From contig JASANG010001031.1 in NCBI GenBank assembly GCA_030248215.1, positions 186,001 to 250,000 on the forward strand: a DNA stretch of 64,000 nt, in the 5' to 3' direction. This document shows positions 21,801 to 51,038 of the stretch, one piece after another (position 1 is the first letter of the stretch; every line of letters starts with the position of its first letter). A program made the translations under genes and the position numbers. Under the pieces are notes generated by a model. It saw only the letters and a list, made by a program, of their open reading frames with translations, did no database searches and was not told the DNA's origin. Origin of the DNA: Enoplolaimus lenunculus. Taxonomy: Eukaryota > Nematoda > Enoplea > Enoplida > Thoracostomopsidae.

Positions 21801-24800
21801 AATATAATGCAAACACACTGTTTACTATTTACTAAAGGGAAAAACTGAAACCGAGAATTCAACAAAGAATTCAATTCGAACGGTACAAATTCTCGTATAA
21901 TTTAGGGCACCAGTTTCTCTAGAAATTTTGCGCAAATATAACGACAGCGTCCCCTCTACCCGTGTATATGCACACCTGAACGGCTGTGTACATTATATTA
22001 ACTGTTAACCAGTTTTTGAAACAGCCATTAGAGTTTACAAATGCAATCAACATAAAGCAATAATTAACACGGGCCGCTCTAGCCACACCTAGGAAGCTCA
22101 TATTACTCCATCATAAATACTCAAACTCGGATCAATTTTACTCAAGCAAGTGTACAACCTTTTACTGTGTATACATTTAAAAATCCAATAACCTTTATTA
22201 ATAATAAACGGTGCGTGGAAACTATGAACCTACCCACTAAGCATACACCTAAAGCTTAAAGTAAGTGCATGACTAAACATAAGCCTATGCGTGGGACAAT
22301 AAAGGCGTACCCACTAAGCATACACCTAAACTTTAAACTAGGTGCATGCATAAACATAAACCTAAGCGTGTGGGACTATAAGGGCCTACCCACTAAGCAT
22401 GCACCTAAACCTTAAAGTAAGTGCATGCCTAAACATAAATTTAAACCTAAGCGTGTGGGACTATAAGGGCCTACCCACTAAGCATGCACCTAAACCTTAA
22501 AGTAAGTGCATGCCTAAACATAAACCTAAGCGTGTGGGACTATAAGGGCCTACCCACTAAGCATGCACCTAAACCTTAAAGTGCATGCCTAATCATAAAC
22601 CTAAGCGTGTGTCCTGTAATATCCCTGTTTAGGCAGAGCGTATCCTATAATTATCAGAGACATACTAACAATAGAGCGGTGTCAACCATATTCCTGAGTC
22701 TAAGCCAAAGCATAAGAATAATTAGTGCAAACTTAAGCTTAAGTCCCGTAGAAAATAGTCCGGACTTCACTACTTGAAGTATTTCACCTATTACTCCATC
22801 CCTTAATAATGCCAAAACTTTTATCAGCACTTTACGCTTTACACGCCAGCAATGCATATTTGCATAAGAATAGCTCAGCACATAATGTATGCAGTTTGTG
22901 CGTGGGTGTCGTGTATTATCAGTTCTGTGCGAACTATAAAGAATCAAAGCGGTACGCGAAAAGATTCGGGAAAGGGGTTGGTGGTAGACTGTTTTGATCC
23001 TTGTCGGAGCATATGAGGGTCTTGACTATTTTCACGGGAGTTAAACTTATGTTTTAGCTTATTTTTTATCTAAATTTACGATTAAGACTGTAATATTCCT
23101 ATACTGCTCAGCTTCTCCCCGTTATTTACAGCAAGGAAACCCTAAAAAATTAACTCCGTGATTCAAATAGTTTATTAGGGAATCAAAGTTTTTTACCCCC
23201 TATTGACTACTAATAATAAATCAAAGTATTCTTTTTTCTTTAACCAAAGCCGTTCTGAAACAAAATAAAACATCATGAATGATATAATAAAAATATTCAT
23301 ATCATCCGCTGTAGGGACCCGGGGTATTTGGTGTCAATCTACTAATCAATTAAATTTTAGAATTGAAAATTACCATGTGTTCATTTTTAGTAACATCAAA
23401 AAACCTTGGTTGGGACACCAAATACACCGTGTCCCACGGCGGGGTTATTACTACTTATATAATTGTAGATATGATTGGCCGAGAACTTGGACCAATTATT
23501 GAGCGAAGCGAAACTCCGAGCGAAGCTCGGAGTTTCGCGAAGCGTTTTATGTTTTGTACTTGGGGGTCGAAAGGTGGATGTCCGTCCGTCCGTCTGTCCG
23601 TCTGTCCGTCCGAAAAGAATCTCAGGAACGGCTGAACCGATTTTGATAAACTTTTTTTGTTTGAAAGCCAATTATCCTGGGGTGTTAACCTCGCATTGGG
23701 GTTTGAAAATTTTAAGCCGTTTATTAGCTACAGGCTAATTTGCATAATTAATTAAGCCTAAATTAGGACTTTCCACAATTTTTCACTAATTATTACAGTT
23801 AGAAGCCATCTAATTGTAGCATTAAAGGGTTTTTGGGTGCGAGGAATCTGCGTAGACTGTTTACAAATCTCCAAAACGGATAATTGAGCAGTTAGCTAAT
23901 GGATAATTTGCATATTAGCATAGTTTATAAGCCTAAATTAGGACTTTTTGCAATATTTCACTAATTATTAAGGTTAAAAGGTATATAAATTCAGCACTAA
24001 AGGGTTGTTAGGTGCGAGGAATTTGAATAAACTGTTTACAAACCTCCAAAACCGAGAATTGAATAGTTAGGTAATTGCTAATTTGCAGATTAGGTTAATT
24101 GACCAAGCAAAATTAGGACTTTTTAAATTATTTCAATAATTATTAAAGTTAAAAGTAATATAATTACAGCACTAAAGAGTTTTCGGGTGCGAGGAATCTG
24201 AATAAATTGTCTACAAACCTTTAAAGGCGATTATCGAATAGTTAGCTAATAGATAATTTGCATATTTGCTTAATTGACGAGACAAAATTAGGACTTTTTG
24301 AATTATTCCAATAATTGTTAGGGTGGCTTAAAGGTTTTTGCGTGCGAGGAATCTAAGGAAATTGCTTACAAACCTCCAAAACCGATAAATGAATAGTGAG
24401 CTAATAACTAATTTGCACATTACCTTAATTGCTTTACGTGTGTTCGAGCTTCGCTCAATAAATGTAATCCCACTACGACTGGTATATTTAGTTTTCGGCG
24501 TATGTTACTTTGGCCCATGTAAAGATCAGAGGGCGACACGTTTTTCTGTGGGATTGCAATAGAGCAAGCGTAAGCTTTAGACTAATTTTTTGTTTGGTTT
24601 AGGCTTAGGCGTATGCTTAGGCTTAGGAATATGCTCATTGTTACGCTTAGGCTTAGGATTAGGCTTAGGAATATGCTTATAATACTGTTCCGCCCATGTT
24701 GTTTACATTGGCCGTTACTTTTACGGCTGTCTTGTTTTATCGCAAAACAGCATAAAATATCATCAATTATTTACTGTAAATTTTTGAAAAAAATTAAACC

Positions 24801-26207
24801 GAGTTTCATATTTGTTTACAGGCTGCGGTAATGGGATTTTGTTTCGGAGGACTGTGTGCACTGGATATGGCACGGGTGAACCTTGGCATTTGCGGGGCAG
24901 TGTCTATTCATGGCGCATTCAACAAACCGGATAAATGTAATTCTGATGACATTAAAGCGAAGATTTTGGTTCTGCATGGTTACGAAGACACAATCATAAC
25001 AAATGAAAAGGTACTTAGTTGTTTTAGGAGACGCCAGGGTTCCAAACGGATAATCATTATAGCGGAATTTCTGGCATTTCGATAAAACGGAAAAGGAGAC
25101 TGAACGGATATGCGGTTACACCGTATAGTAGATTCTCATAATAGTTTACACATTTGTTTCCGTTACTTAAGTGTAAGAACAGGGCCGTAACAGTAGTATA
25201 AGCATATACCGAAGCCTAAGCGTTAGAATTAGCTTACACCTATAACCATATTCTCAAATGTGTGTAGCAACTATATTATCACTTAGTATTATGTTTTCAA
25301 ACTCGCAAACTATTGCAGTTGTTGAACTCAAAATTGGGGCTGTAGTGACCCGAATAAGAGGCGGGACGGATATTTATTTGGCCTCTCCAGGGGGTATTCC
25401 CCTGTTATTCGGTTACGGGCTGTTATTTATTTCCTCGGCCACCCTTTGTTACTGATATATCCGGTATTGCAACTGTCCTTTGAATTAAACGTTTTTGCCT
25501 TGCATCAAAAGCTTGAGCGATAACACAAAGTTATACCTACTTTGGAATGTTGCTTTCAAAACTTAAGTACGCTTTAAAGTTTCGAAGTTTCGAACTCAAC
25601 TTTATTTGGTCCTGGAGTCGTTTATGCGCTATAATCAGGTATAATTGATATTTGTGGACTCTAATTAGGGTTTAGGGACTCTATACGCATAAGTATTCTT
25701 ATTAGGGTTACGGATTCCAATTTATTGGGACTCAAAAGGGGGACCCTTTCTTATTCGGGTCACTACACTACAGGAATAGAGCAAATCATGGGCGAAAAGT
25801 GTGCTGAATTCGATACAAGACCTATCACCAACTGGTGATAGGTGCTACACACATTTGAGAATACGGGCCCTAAGCCTAAGCAAAAAATTAGTCTGATGCG
25901 TAGACTTACTGTATTGCAGTCCCCACAAGTACGATCTGCCCCTGATCTTTACATGGGTCGAAGACCGGATCGAGAGGAAGACGTTCCATTGTCTGATATC
26001 GAGTGCTTTGATTTTTTGTAGCTAATGGATCTTGGAGAAGAGTTGAAATCAAGAAACGCTGACTTTCAACTGATTGCACTGAGCAAAGCTGGACATGCGT
26101 TTACTCACCCAAAAGCGAATGATCCGAATTCAAAAAATAAATTCGACGCAACATCAACAAAACGTTCATTTCAGTATATTAAGAACTTTTTTACAGAAAT
26201 ATTTTAA
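15885..26207 (+). CDS. Dienelactone hydrolase family protein, 4 exons, 240 aa
   Basis: Exons at 15885-16057, 16739-16913, 24822-25010 and 26022-26207 have GT-AG introns in phases 2, 0 and 0. They give 240 codons plus TAA, the usual dienelactone hydrolase length. The fold landmarks are VLIVHAFYG near residue 35, ISVDLYGKGVRG, the nucleophile elbow MGFCFGG (Cys123), VLHGYEDTIIT (Asp172) and KAGHAFTHPKAND (His204). This is the complete Cys-Asp-His triad at nearly the same positions as in bacterial enzymes. The protein should be a soluble alpha/beta hydrolase acting on lactones or esters, and the physiological substrate cannot be read from sequence. The ATG chosen follows AT-rich non-coding DNA and gives the expected N-terminus. 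Intron 2 is 7.9 kb and holds several repeats, including a 6.4 kb element with antisense genes. Confidence 0.93.
16472..16633 (+). mobile_element. hAT-like MITE family A with perfect 8-bp TSD (intron 1 of DLH gene)
   Basis: GGCCAATGTGAAGAACATGG at the left, GTTCCGCCCCCTGATC..ATGGGTC at the right, four CCTAAGCCTAATCC-type units between. AACAATTT occurs on both sides. Confidence 0.85.
17372..17850. repeat. Direct repeats inside the 6.4-kb element
   Basis: A unit of about 200 bp starting CAGCTTAGCAACT, with ATGCGTCGACTCATTCAC, TTCATGAAGGATGCCCC and GTGTATTAAACCTGCAAG, occurs at 17385-17587 and 17628-17803. A third short piece is at 17826-17850. Within the first unit TTCGACTCATTCACYCTGTG is itself duplicated. 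Non-coding, probably subterminal or regulatory sequence of the element. Confidence 0.75.
18258..18665 (-). CDS. Minor-capsid/penton-like frame in the 6.4-kb element (fossil)
   Basis: A 135-codon frame with the order FEVGLTKIVIPRP, FNITDGDFSLSYY, HNINIPAMVC, YLRSSI. That order (a W/F-EVGL-x-E/K-I strand, then FNI, then a short strand-rich stretch, then an NI-x-IP turn) recalls the minor-capsid proteins of Polintons and adintoviruses. This is recognition by pattern, not by alignment. A TATATAAG box lies about 25-32 nt before the start codon. It sits within the terminal repeats of the element at 17050-23461 and is treated as a viral-type relic of unknown age. An unrelated transposon protein is possible. 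Confidence 0.4.
   Translation of the reverse strand: MKQKMIEKIYVYLESELTDSVIDCYLSTFLDFGLNQFEVGLTKIVIPRPIFNITDGDFSLSYYSPDTKTFHNINIPAMVCYDNQCFIDYLRSSIAKIDIKFIEINYSELTKKLPLNVLASVKLKTFRLDFKKFWV
18797..19437 (-). CDS. Unidentified gene region in the 6.4-kb element
   Basis: Two coding-like segments, 19277-19437 (starting MAAVLLNTTHIGEG) and 18797-19154 (containing GFRRAAEVLVWIFDRLPEP and YYLGWPMSERKF), are separated by a stretch with GT and AG edges. I do not recognise the product. It is moderately hydrophobic and aromatic-rich, with no clear signal peptide or transmembrane run. A TATATAAA box lies upstream near 19600. Position and strand make it part of the same element as the capsid-like frame. 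Confidence 0.4.
19640..21110 (-). CDS. Unidentified gene region with acidic repeat tail in the 6.4-kb element
   Basis: Coding-like segments with splice-type edges lie at 21019-21110 (DVNDVDVMLILPH), 20469-20689 (FEQQLRRAIIVYRPDRV, GTSAAIFMS), 20147-20276 (GYDEVTDVMFRYERDVFKIW) and from 19901 downward. The last contains an Asp-rich repeat (DDGDADDGIV / GNDDADD) coded by GATGATGGC-like tandem units at about 19670-19800. The family is not recognised. The 3' limit and the first segment are uncertain. The Asp-rich tract could be a disordered tail or a simple-repeat expansion. Confidence 0.35.
22229..22612 (+). repeat. Tandem repeat, about five 78-bp units
   Basis: The unit is CCTACCCACTAAGCATGCAC, CTAAACCTTAAAGTAAGTGC, ATGCCTAAACATAAACCTAA, GCGTGTGGGACTATAAGG. 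Each contains an inverted pair (GCATGCAC / GTGCATGC) and TTAGG-type words. The last unit is shortened. It lies near the right end of the 6.4-kb element. From 21111 to 22228 and from 22613 to 23375 I see no gene. A worn family A MITE (AAACTTAAGCTTAAGTCCCG) is at about 22655-22765. Confidence 0.9.
23495..24486 (+). mobile_element. Family K element, about 1 kb, with four internal repeats
   Basis: Starts TTATTGAGCGAAGCGAAACT followed by the hairpin CTCCGAGCGAAGCTCGGAG. It has a CCGTC-rich run, then about four tandem units of 150-178 bp recognised by GTGCGAGGAATCTG..TTTACAAACCTCCAAAAC. It ends GAGCTTCGCTCAATAAATG and CCACTACGACTGGTAT. An inverted full-length relative lies at 56387-57250. The tips (TTATTGAGCGAAGC) are inverted repeats. 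No transposase. It sits in intron 2 of the dienelactone hydrolase gene, about 30 bp from the 6.4-kb element. Confidence 0.8.
24512..24713 (-). mobile_element. hAT-like MITE family A with perfect 8-bp TSD
   Basis: GTTACTTT lies on both sides. Left repeat GGCCCATGTAAAGATCAGAG, right repeat CCGCCCATGTTGTTTACATT ending GGCC. The core holds about nine TTAGGC-type units in two blocks separated by ATGCTCATTGTTACGC. It ends 108 bp before exon 3 of the dienelactone hydrolase gene. Confidence 0.88.
25246..25867. mobile_element. Family D inverted-repeat element inserted in a family A MITE
   Basis: Ends are CATATTCTCAAATGTGTGTA at the left and ACACACATTTGAGAATACGG at the right. Just inside the right end lies the hairpin CTATCACCAACTGGTGATAG. 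The fragment at 302-348 is the same family. Confidence 0.7.
25341..25767. mobile_element. Family C inverted-repeat element
   Basis: TAGTGACCCGAATAAGAGG at the left mirrors TTCTTATTCGGGTCACTACA at the right. The interior has TTACTGATATATCCGGTATT and GACTCTAATTAGGGTTTAGG. Related copies are at 46541-46927 and 62893-63050. Confidence 0.75.
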
Positions 26208-26295
26208 ACTGAGCAACCGGTGGATTATAAGAGGATCCCACAATCTGGGTATGGTCCCATCGGGAATTAAACCAAAACTTTGTGTTAAAAGTTTC

Positions 26296-26547
26296 GGCCA
26301 ATGTATGAAAGAACAAGGGCGGAACAGTATTATAAGCGTGTCTAAGCCTAAGCCTAAGCGCAAGAATGAGCGTATTCTTAAGCCTAAGCGTAATAATGAG
26401 CATATTTCTAAGCCTAAGCGTATGCGTAAGAATAACGATATTCCTAAGTCTGAGCCTAAGTCAAGCAGAAAAAAATAGTATACAGCTTAAGCTTACTGTT
26501 TTCTAGTCCCACAGAAAAACGTTCCGCCCCTGATCTTTACATAGACC
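26296..26547 (+). mobile_element. hAT-like MITE family A, longest core
   Basis: GGCCAATGTATGAAAGAAC at the left and GTTCCGCCCCTGATCTTTAC plus ATAGACC at the right. The core has about eleven CCTAAG units interleaved with AAGAATGAGC/AATAATGAGC spacers. It begins 89 bp after the dienelactone hydrolase stop, so it may lie in the 3' UTR. Confidence 0.85.
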
Positions 26548-26779
26548 AACCTTTACTCCAAAATTGTATTTGGCTTTAAACTTCTCGCACTTTCTCGTTC
26601 GCGATTTTTTTTCTATTAAGATATCTCGTGCTTTCGACAGAAATTTCTGGATCCGCCAGTGAAGCTGATGTTTTTGGAATTGAGTATGCTCAGGAATTTT
26701 GAGAAACGAGAAAATAATTGTAGTTGAGGTCAGAAATTTAATCACCCAAGTGAGAAATTTAATCACGGAAGTCTCCGTG

Positions 26780-26860
26780 GCTGTGACAAGTCGACTCATC
26801 CGTCTCCGGTAAATTATGTCGGAAGTTCCAGTAATTTCGGTAGCGAAATTTTGCACAATT
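26780..26860 (+). mobile_element. Family G repeat, fragment
   Basis: CGTCTCCGGTAAATTATGTC and CCAGTAATTTCGGTAGCGAA match the 4396 copy. The flanks are AT-rich and non-coding. Confidence 0.45.
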
Positions 26861-27142
26861 TATTTCTTTGGTGCGTTTCGTTTTAACCTATCGCGAAAAA
26901 TTCAGGAAAAATTGTCATTTCGTAAAAACTATTGTGTGTAAAACCCAAATATTTGACATGTTTAAACATTTCAACTAGCTAATTTCGCCTGACCTTCGGA
27001 AAATTTTGTTTGACCACCAGTATATACCATGCGTGAAAAATTTATCACCTCCGCCGTAGAGTAAACGAATAGTAATCAAAATACCGTAACGGAGACTGTG
27101 TTTCAAAATAAGTTTTACTTTACGCCAATGAGGTAGGCAAAT

Positions 27143-27416
27143 TTTAACCCCTTCTCACATTGAGTTGCTTATAGGCAACTAAGCGCAGTGTATATACGTT
27201 AAATAATGTATATCGCACCGTGTTTAACAATTGCAACACGTATACTTAGTACTAAATCAGCACAAGACGGGAGAGCCCCCTCGGGCTAGAGCGTCAAGCT
27301 CCTATAGCTGAGTGGTGATGATATACGCCTCCCACGCCAGTCACCCGAGTTCGAATCCTAGCATAAAAGTAGGTCTCTGGGGAAATAGAAAATATTCATG
27401 TGAGAAAGGGTTAACC
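27143..27416. repeat. Inverted-repeat unit containing a tRNA-like sequence
   Basis: AACCCCTTCTCACATT near the left is mirrored by CATGTGAGAAAGGGTT near the right. At 27296-27366 TATAGCTGAGTGGTGATGAT resembles an A box and GAGTTCGAATCCT a B box, 30-35 nt apart as in tRNA. The acceptor and T stems do not pair, so it is a tRNA-derived relic, not a working tRNA. The rest of 26861-27774 holds no gene. Confidence 0.45.
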
Positions 27417-27774
27417 TGGTTTTTTCAAAGTACATATTGCTGCAATAATACCGGAAAGCGCTATTCCGGAACCCTTTGTGTAGATACTATCATGAGCGCT
27501 GACACCGATTTTTCCGGAAGTGGATATGCGGTGGCTACTGCGTTAGTTACACTCCCTAACCGCTCCTCGCAAAACGACCAGCTTAGTTTAATGTTCTAGT
27601 CTGTTTATTTTATAAATATATGCGTTGATAAATGATATATAATAAACATAACATACTTAAACACATCAAAGTTACAAAAATATAGCGCTTGTTTGCAAGG
27701 ACACTTCGACATTTGAATCTGACCAAAGATTTCCTATTCACATTTTTTAATTTAAACACATATAACAGACCAGG

Positions 27775-28130
27775 GTGCAACCGGAATTCCGATTCCGCAA
27801 TTTTTTCACGTTCCAGTTTTGGTAAATTTTTATCGAAATGGTCGTTTTTTTAAATTTGCTAATCTAAAAAAACGTCCTAAAGGCACTTGTTCAATTTATG
27901 GCGATGAACATGAGATTTAATTATTGTAGTACTTATATTAACCTTGACAATCACACCGAAAACAAACCATCGAAGGTGGATTTCGCTTCAGTGGATAAGC
28001 AAAATATAAAATACAGCTTAAGTCAATTATCTTTAACTAAGATTATTTCACCAATACAGCAAAAAAGAAAATTAAAATGAATTTTTTGATGGCATGCATT
28101 TTCATTTTCCGGTAATTTTTTCAAATACAT
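27775..28130 (+). mobile_element. Family E repeat, diverged
   Basis: Starts AGGGTGCAACCGGAATTCCG, followed by TTCCAGTTTTGGTAAATTTT and, at about 28105, TTTTCCGGTAATTTTTTC. It is the same family as 34510-34910. A 60-codon frame inside it (27898) is not convincing as a gene. Confidence 0.5.
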
Positions 28131-28374
28131 GCATAGGAATAATATGAGCAAAAATTACAAGCATATTCGGTTAGGATTGCCCTATTCAACAAAACATTAT
28201 CCGATACAATAGAAAATGAATAAAATAACGATAGTAATAACGCTAAATCAAATGACTAAATATTCACAGTTTTGATCACGTTTAAGGTATAATTTGGAAT
28301 AAATACAACACTGATTGCAATACACAATATTTGTGACATTCTATCGATGTAAATAAAGCTGAAACGCCAACCAT

Positions 28375-28480
28375 ACGTAGTTTGCCTAATCCTAAGCAAA
28401 AAATGTAGTCTAGAATATAAGCATACTCTTTTACATACCGACCAGACACCGGGACGGCACCTAAAAGTAACATGGGCCCA
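28375..28480 (+). mobile_element. hAT-like MITE family B, left end missing
   Basis: GCCTAATCCTAAGCAAAAAA then GTAGTCTAGAATATAAGC and the right repeat CCTAAAAGTAACATGGGCC match the right half of the copy at 61956. Confidence 0.7.
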
Positions 28481-28684
28481 GTAAATATTTGAGCTTTGAT
28501 AGATTTTCACTCACAGGCGCATATCTGAACAAAAAATAATTCACAAATTTCAATTTTGCACGGAACGGTCATGGCTAAAAATAAGAAGCTTAAATATATA
28601 TTCAAAAATTTTCAAAATCGAACCATTTTGGGCAAACGTGAATGCAGGCCGGACTGGCAGCCAAATATCTAATATTAAGATTAC

Positions 28685-28791
28685 GGTCAATGTTACTTCT
28701 AGGGCATAACAGTAGATTAAGCGTATTCCTAATTCTAAGCCTAAGCCTAAACGTTGCAATGGCGTATTCGGCCCTAAAAGTAACATGGGCC
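28685..28791 (+). mobile_element. hAT-like MITE family B, short copy with TSD
   Basis: GGTCAATGTTACTTCTAGGG at the left and CCCTAAAAGTAACATGGGCC at the right. AAGATTAC and AAGATTAG flank it (7 of 8). Its core is only CCTAATTCTAAGCCTAAGCC plus GTTGCAATGG. Confidence 0.8.
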
Positions 28792-29308
28792 AAGATTAGC
28801 ATGAAACATGCAACAACGAAATTCTCTGCACAAAGGCTATTGGTCCTTTATACTCCTGTTTTTAATTAAGTTACAGCCATTATCATCTGTAAATATCGAA
28901 ACAGTCATTTATTTCCGGTGGTAATGAGAATTGTTGCCGTAGGTTCCAGCATTTTCGGTGAAAACATTTTTTTCAACCTTAAAATCTCCATCTTAGTAAA
29001 CTGAAAACGTCAGAACTTCAAATTTAATGTAACCTCTTCTACTATAAACGAAACGCTACTGGCTTGACATTTCTTTGCCCAGCAAACGCCAGCATTCAAA
29101 CAAATGTGGTTGAATTTGGTTACACAAGCTGCAACAGCACTAAAATTGCAAGCATTAAGTAAGGCATTATGAAAAAACAATACAGAACAAAGAAACAAAA
29201 AATAAACACGATGAACGGCATAAAAACTAAAGCATTTACAATCGCACAAATTACTATGATTAACAGTCGCTAGGTAATAAATCTTATTCAATTTTAATCA
29301 TTATATCG

Positions 29309-29523
29309 TCCAATATTACTTTGAGGGGCGTCCCGTTTTTTTGATGAACGGCAATACACGGCTAAGCTTTGACTTCAGACTAATCTTTACGCGTAGGCTG
29401 CTTACCTTTAGTGGTATCCATTAACGCCTAGGATTAGGCATTCCATTAGGCATAGTTTAAGTTTAAGTCCGAACCGCTCGAGACTTGATCCCAACGATGT
29501 ATCCCCAAAAGTAACATTGGGCA
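29309..29523 (-). mobile_element. hAT-like MITE family B, worn copy
   Basis: CCAATATTACTTTGAGGGGC at the left, TCCCCAAAAGTAACATTGGG at the right, and worn TTAGGC-type words between (CCTAGGATTAGGCATTCC). From 29524 to 30413 no gene is seen apart from the likely 3' UTR of alpha-actinin. Confidence 0.65.
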
Positions 29524-30413
29524 TTATGTTTAAATATTGCATCTGCATTACAGTCATATGTAAACAAATAAACACAACAAACTCCCACAAAAATCGCATA
29601 CCGTACTAAAGTGAAATCCTTACCTTTCTGTGTAAAAAATGACATTTTGAGAAAAGGTAAAGCAGCAATGATGGTAAAATTTTCCGTCCTAAAGTGCATC
29701 ATAAGACCTTAAAATGACTTTTGGCACACTCCGAATTTTTTTACTGATCAGCAAATATCGTGATAAGCCCAAATAAACTATGCATAAATTGTTAAAACCG
29801 GGCCATTTATGGACCAATAACGGCCGGAGATAACCAAAGCACCCGTAATTTTGACCAAGTCTGCACTGGTTTGTGGAGTGGAGGGGGGACAACCTTCATT
29901 TGAAACAAAAACTATCAAATTTGAAATATCTCTGTATATAAATAGCTCTCAAAATGACTTCAACATTAAATAACAAATAAAATATTACACAGTTTTGGTT
30001 ATTCCCAAGAAAAAGCCCTGTTTACTGCTGCGTTTAGTACAGAATAATTTCAGCTCAAACACAATTATCCGTAGGAAACTAAAATGTTCGGTTAGTAAAA
30101 AAGACTACGTGTGTTTTCTTACTATTTACTAAAAATTAGATTGCAGACATTCCAAATCGTCTTTGACTTAACCACTAGCCAAAACGAGCCCGTAAACACT
30201 GTTCGTAACGCATATAAATTAGCAAAATATTGTTAAAGAAAATGCAACTACCCTATTTAGAAATTATCCCTTAATACAGACACTATGCATAACCTCAACT
30301 TTGATGATCCAAAACAACCTTTTTGTCCCAGGATGTGGTCAAACCCTAACGAATATTTTAGTGATAAAACCAACCAAATTAGAAAACTACACTCGTCTAT
30401 TTTCACAGCAACA

Positions 30414-51038
<20,625 letters not shown>

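Larger units (their letters stand above)
17050..23461 (-). mobile_element. 6.4-kb element with long terminal inverted repeats; candidate Polinton/adinto-like fossil
   Basis: About 85 bp at the left edge (TATATAAGTAGTAATAACCC, CGCCGTGGGAC, CAGTGTA, TGTCCCAACC, TTACTAAAAAT) recurs inverted at the right edge near 23376-23461 with moderate divergence. Gene-like segments inside all run on the minus strand, antisense to the host dienelactone hydrolase, whose intron 2 contains the whole element. From the left end the parts are two direct repeats (about 17372-17587 and 17621-17803), a 135-codon frame (18258-18665), a second gene region (18797-19437), a third gene region (about 19640-21110) and a 78-bp tandem array (22229-22612). 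I see no polymerase, integrase or packaging ATPase, so it would be a shortened or old copy. The family call rests on one capsid-like frame and is tentative. A large non-viral DNA transposon is the alternative. Confidence 0.5.
25170..25959 (+). mobile_element. hAT-like MITE family A split by a nested insertion
   Basis: The left half (AACAGGGCCGTAACAGTAG, AAGCCTAAGCG) is at 25170-25245. The right half (CCTAAGCCTAAGCAAAAAAT .. GCCCCTGATCTTTACATGGG) is at 25868-25959. Between them is a family D element that itself contains a family C element. Located in intron 3 of the dienelactone hydrolase gene. Confidence 0.75.

Noticed and set aside
23275-23738. Frames containing [17 protein letters not shown] in family K
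   Set aside because: They come from the CCGTC-rich segment of the repeat; the other copy (57012) shows the same phrase in a shifted context. Repeat sequence, not a gene.
27296-27366. Functional tRNA gene
   Set aside because: A- and B-box-like words are present, but the acceptor and T stems do not pair, so I treat it as a relic.
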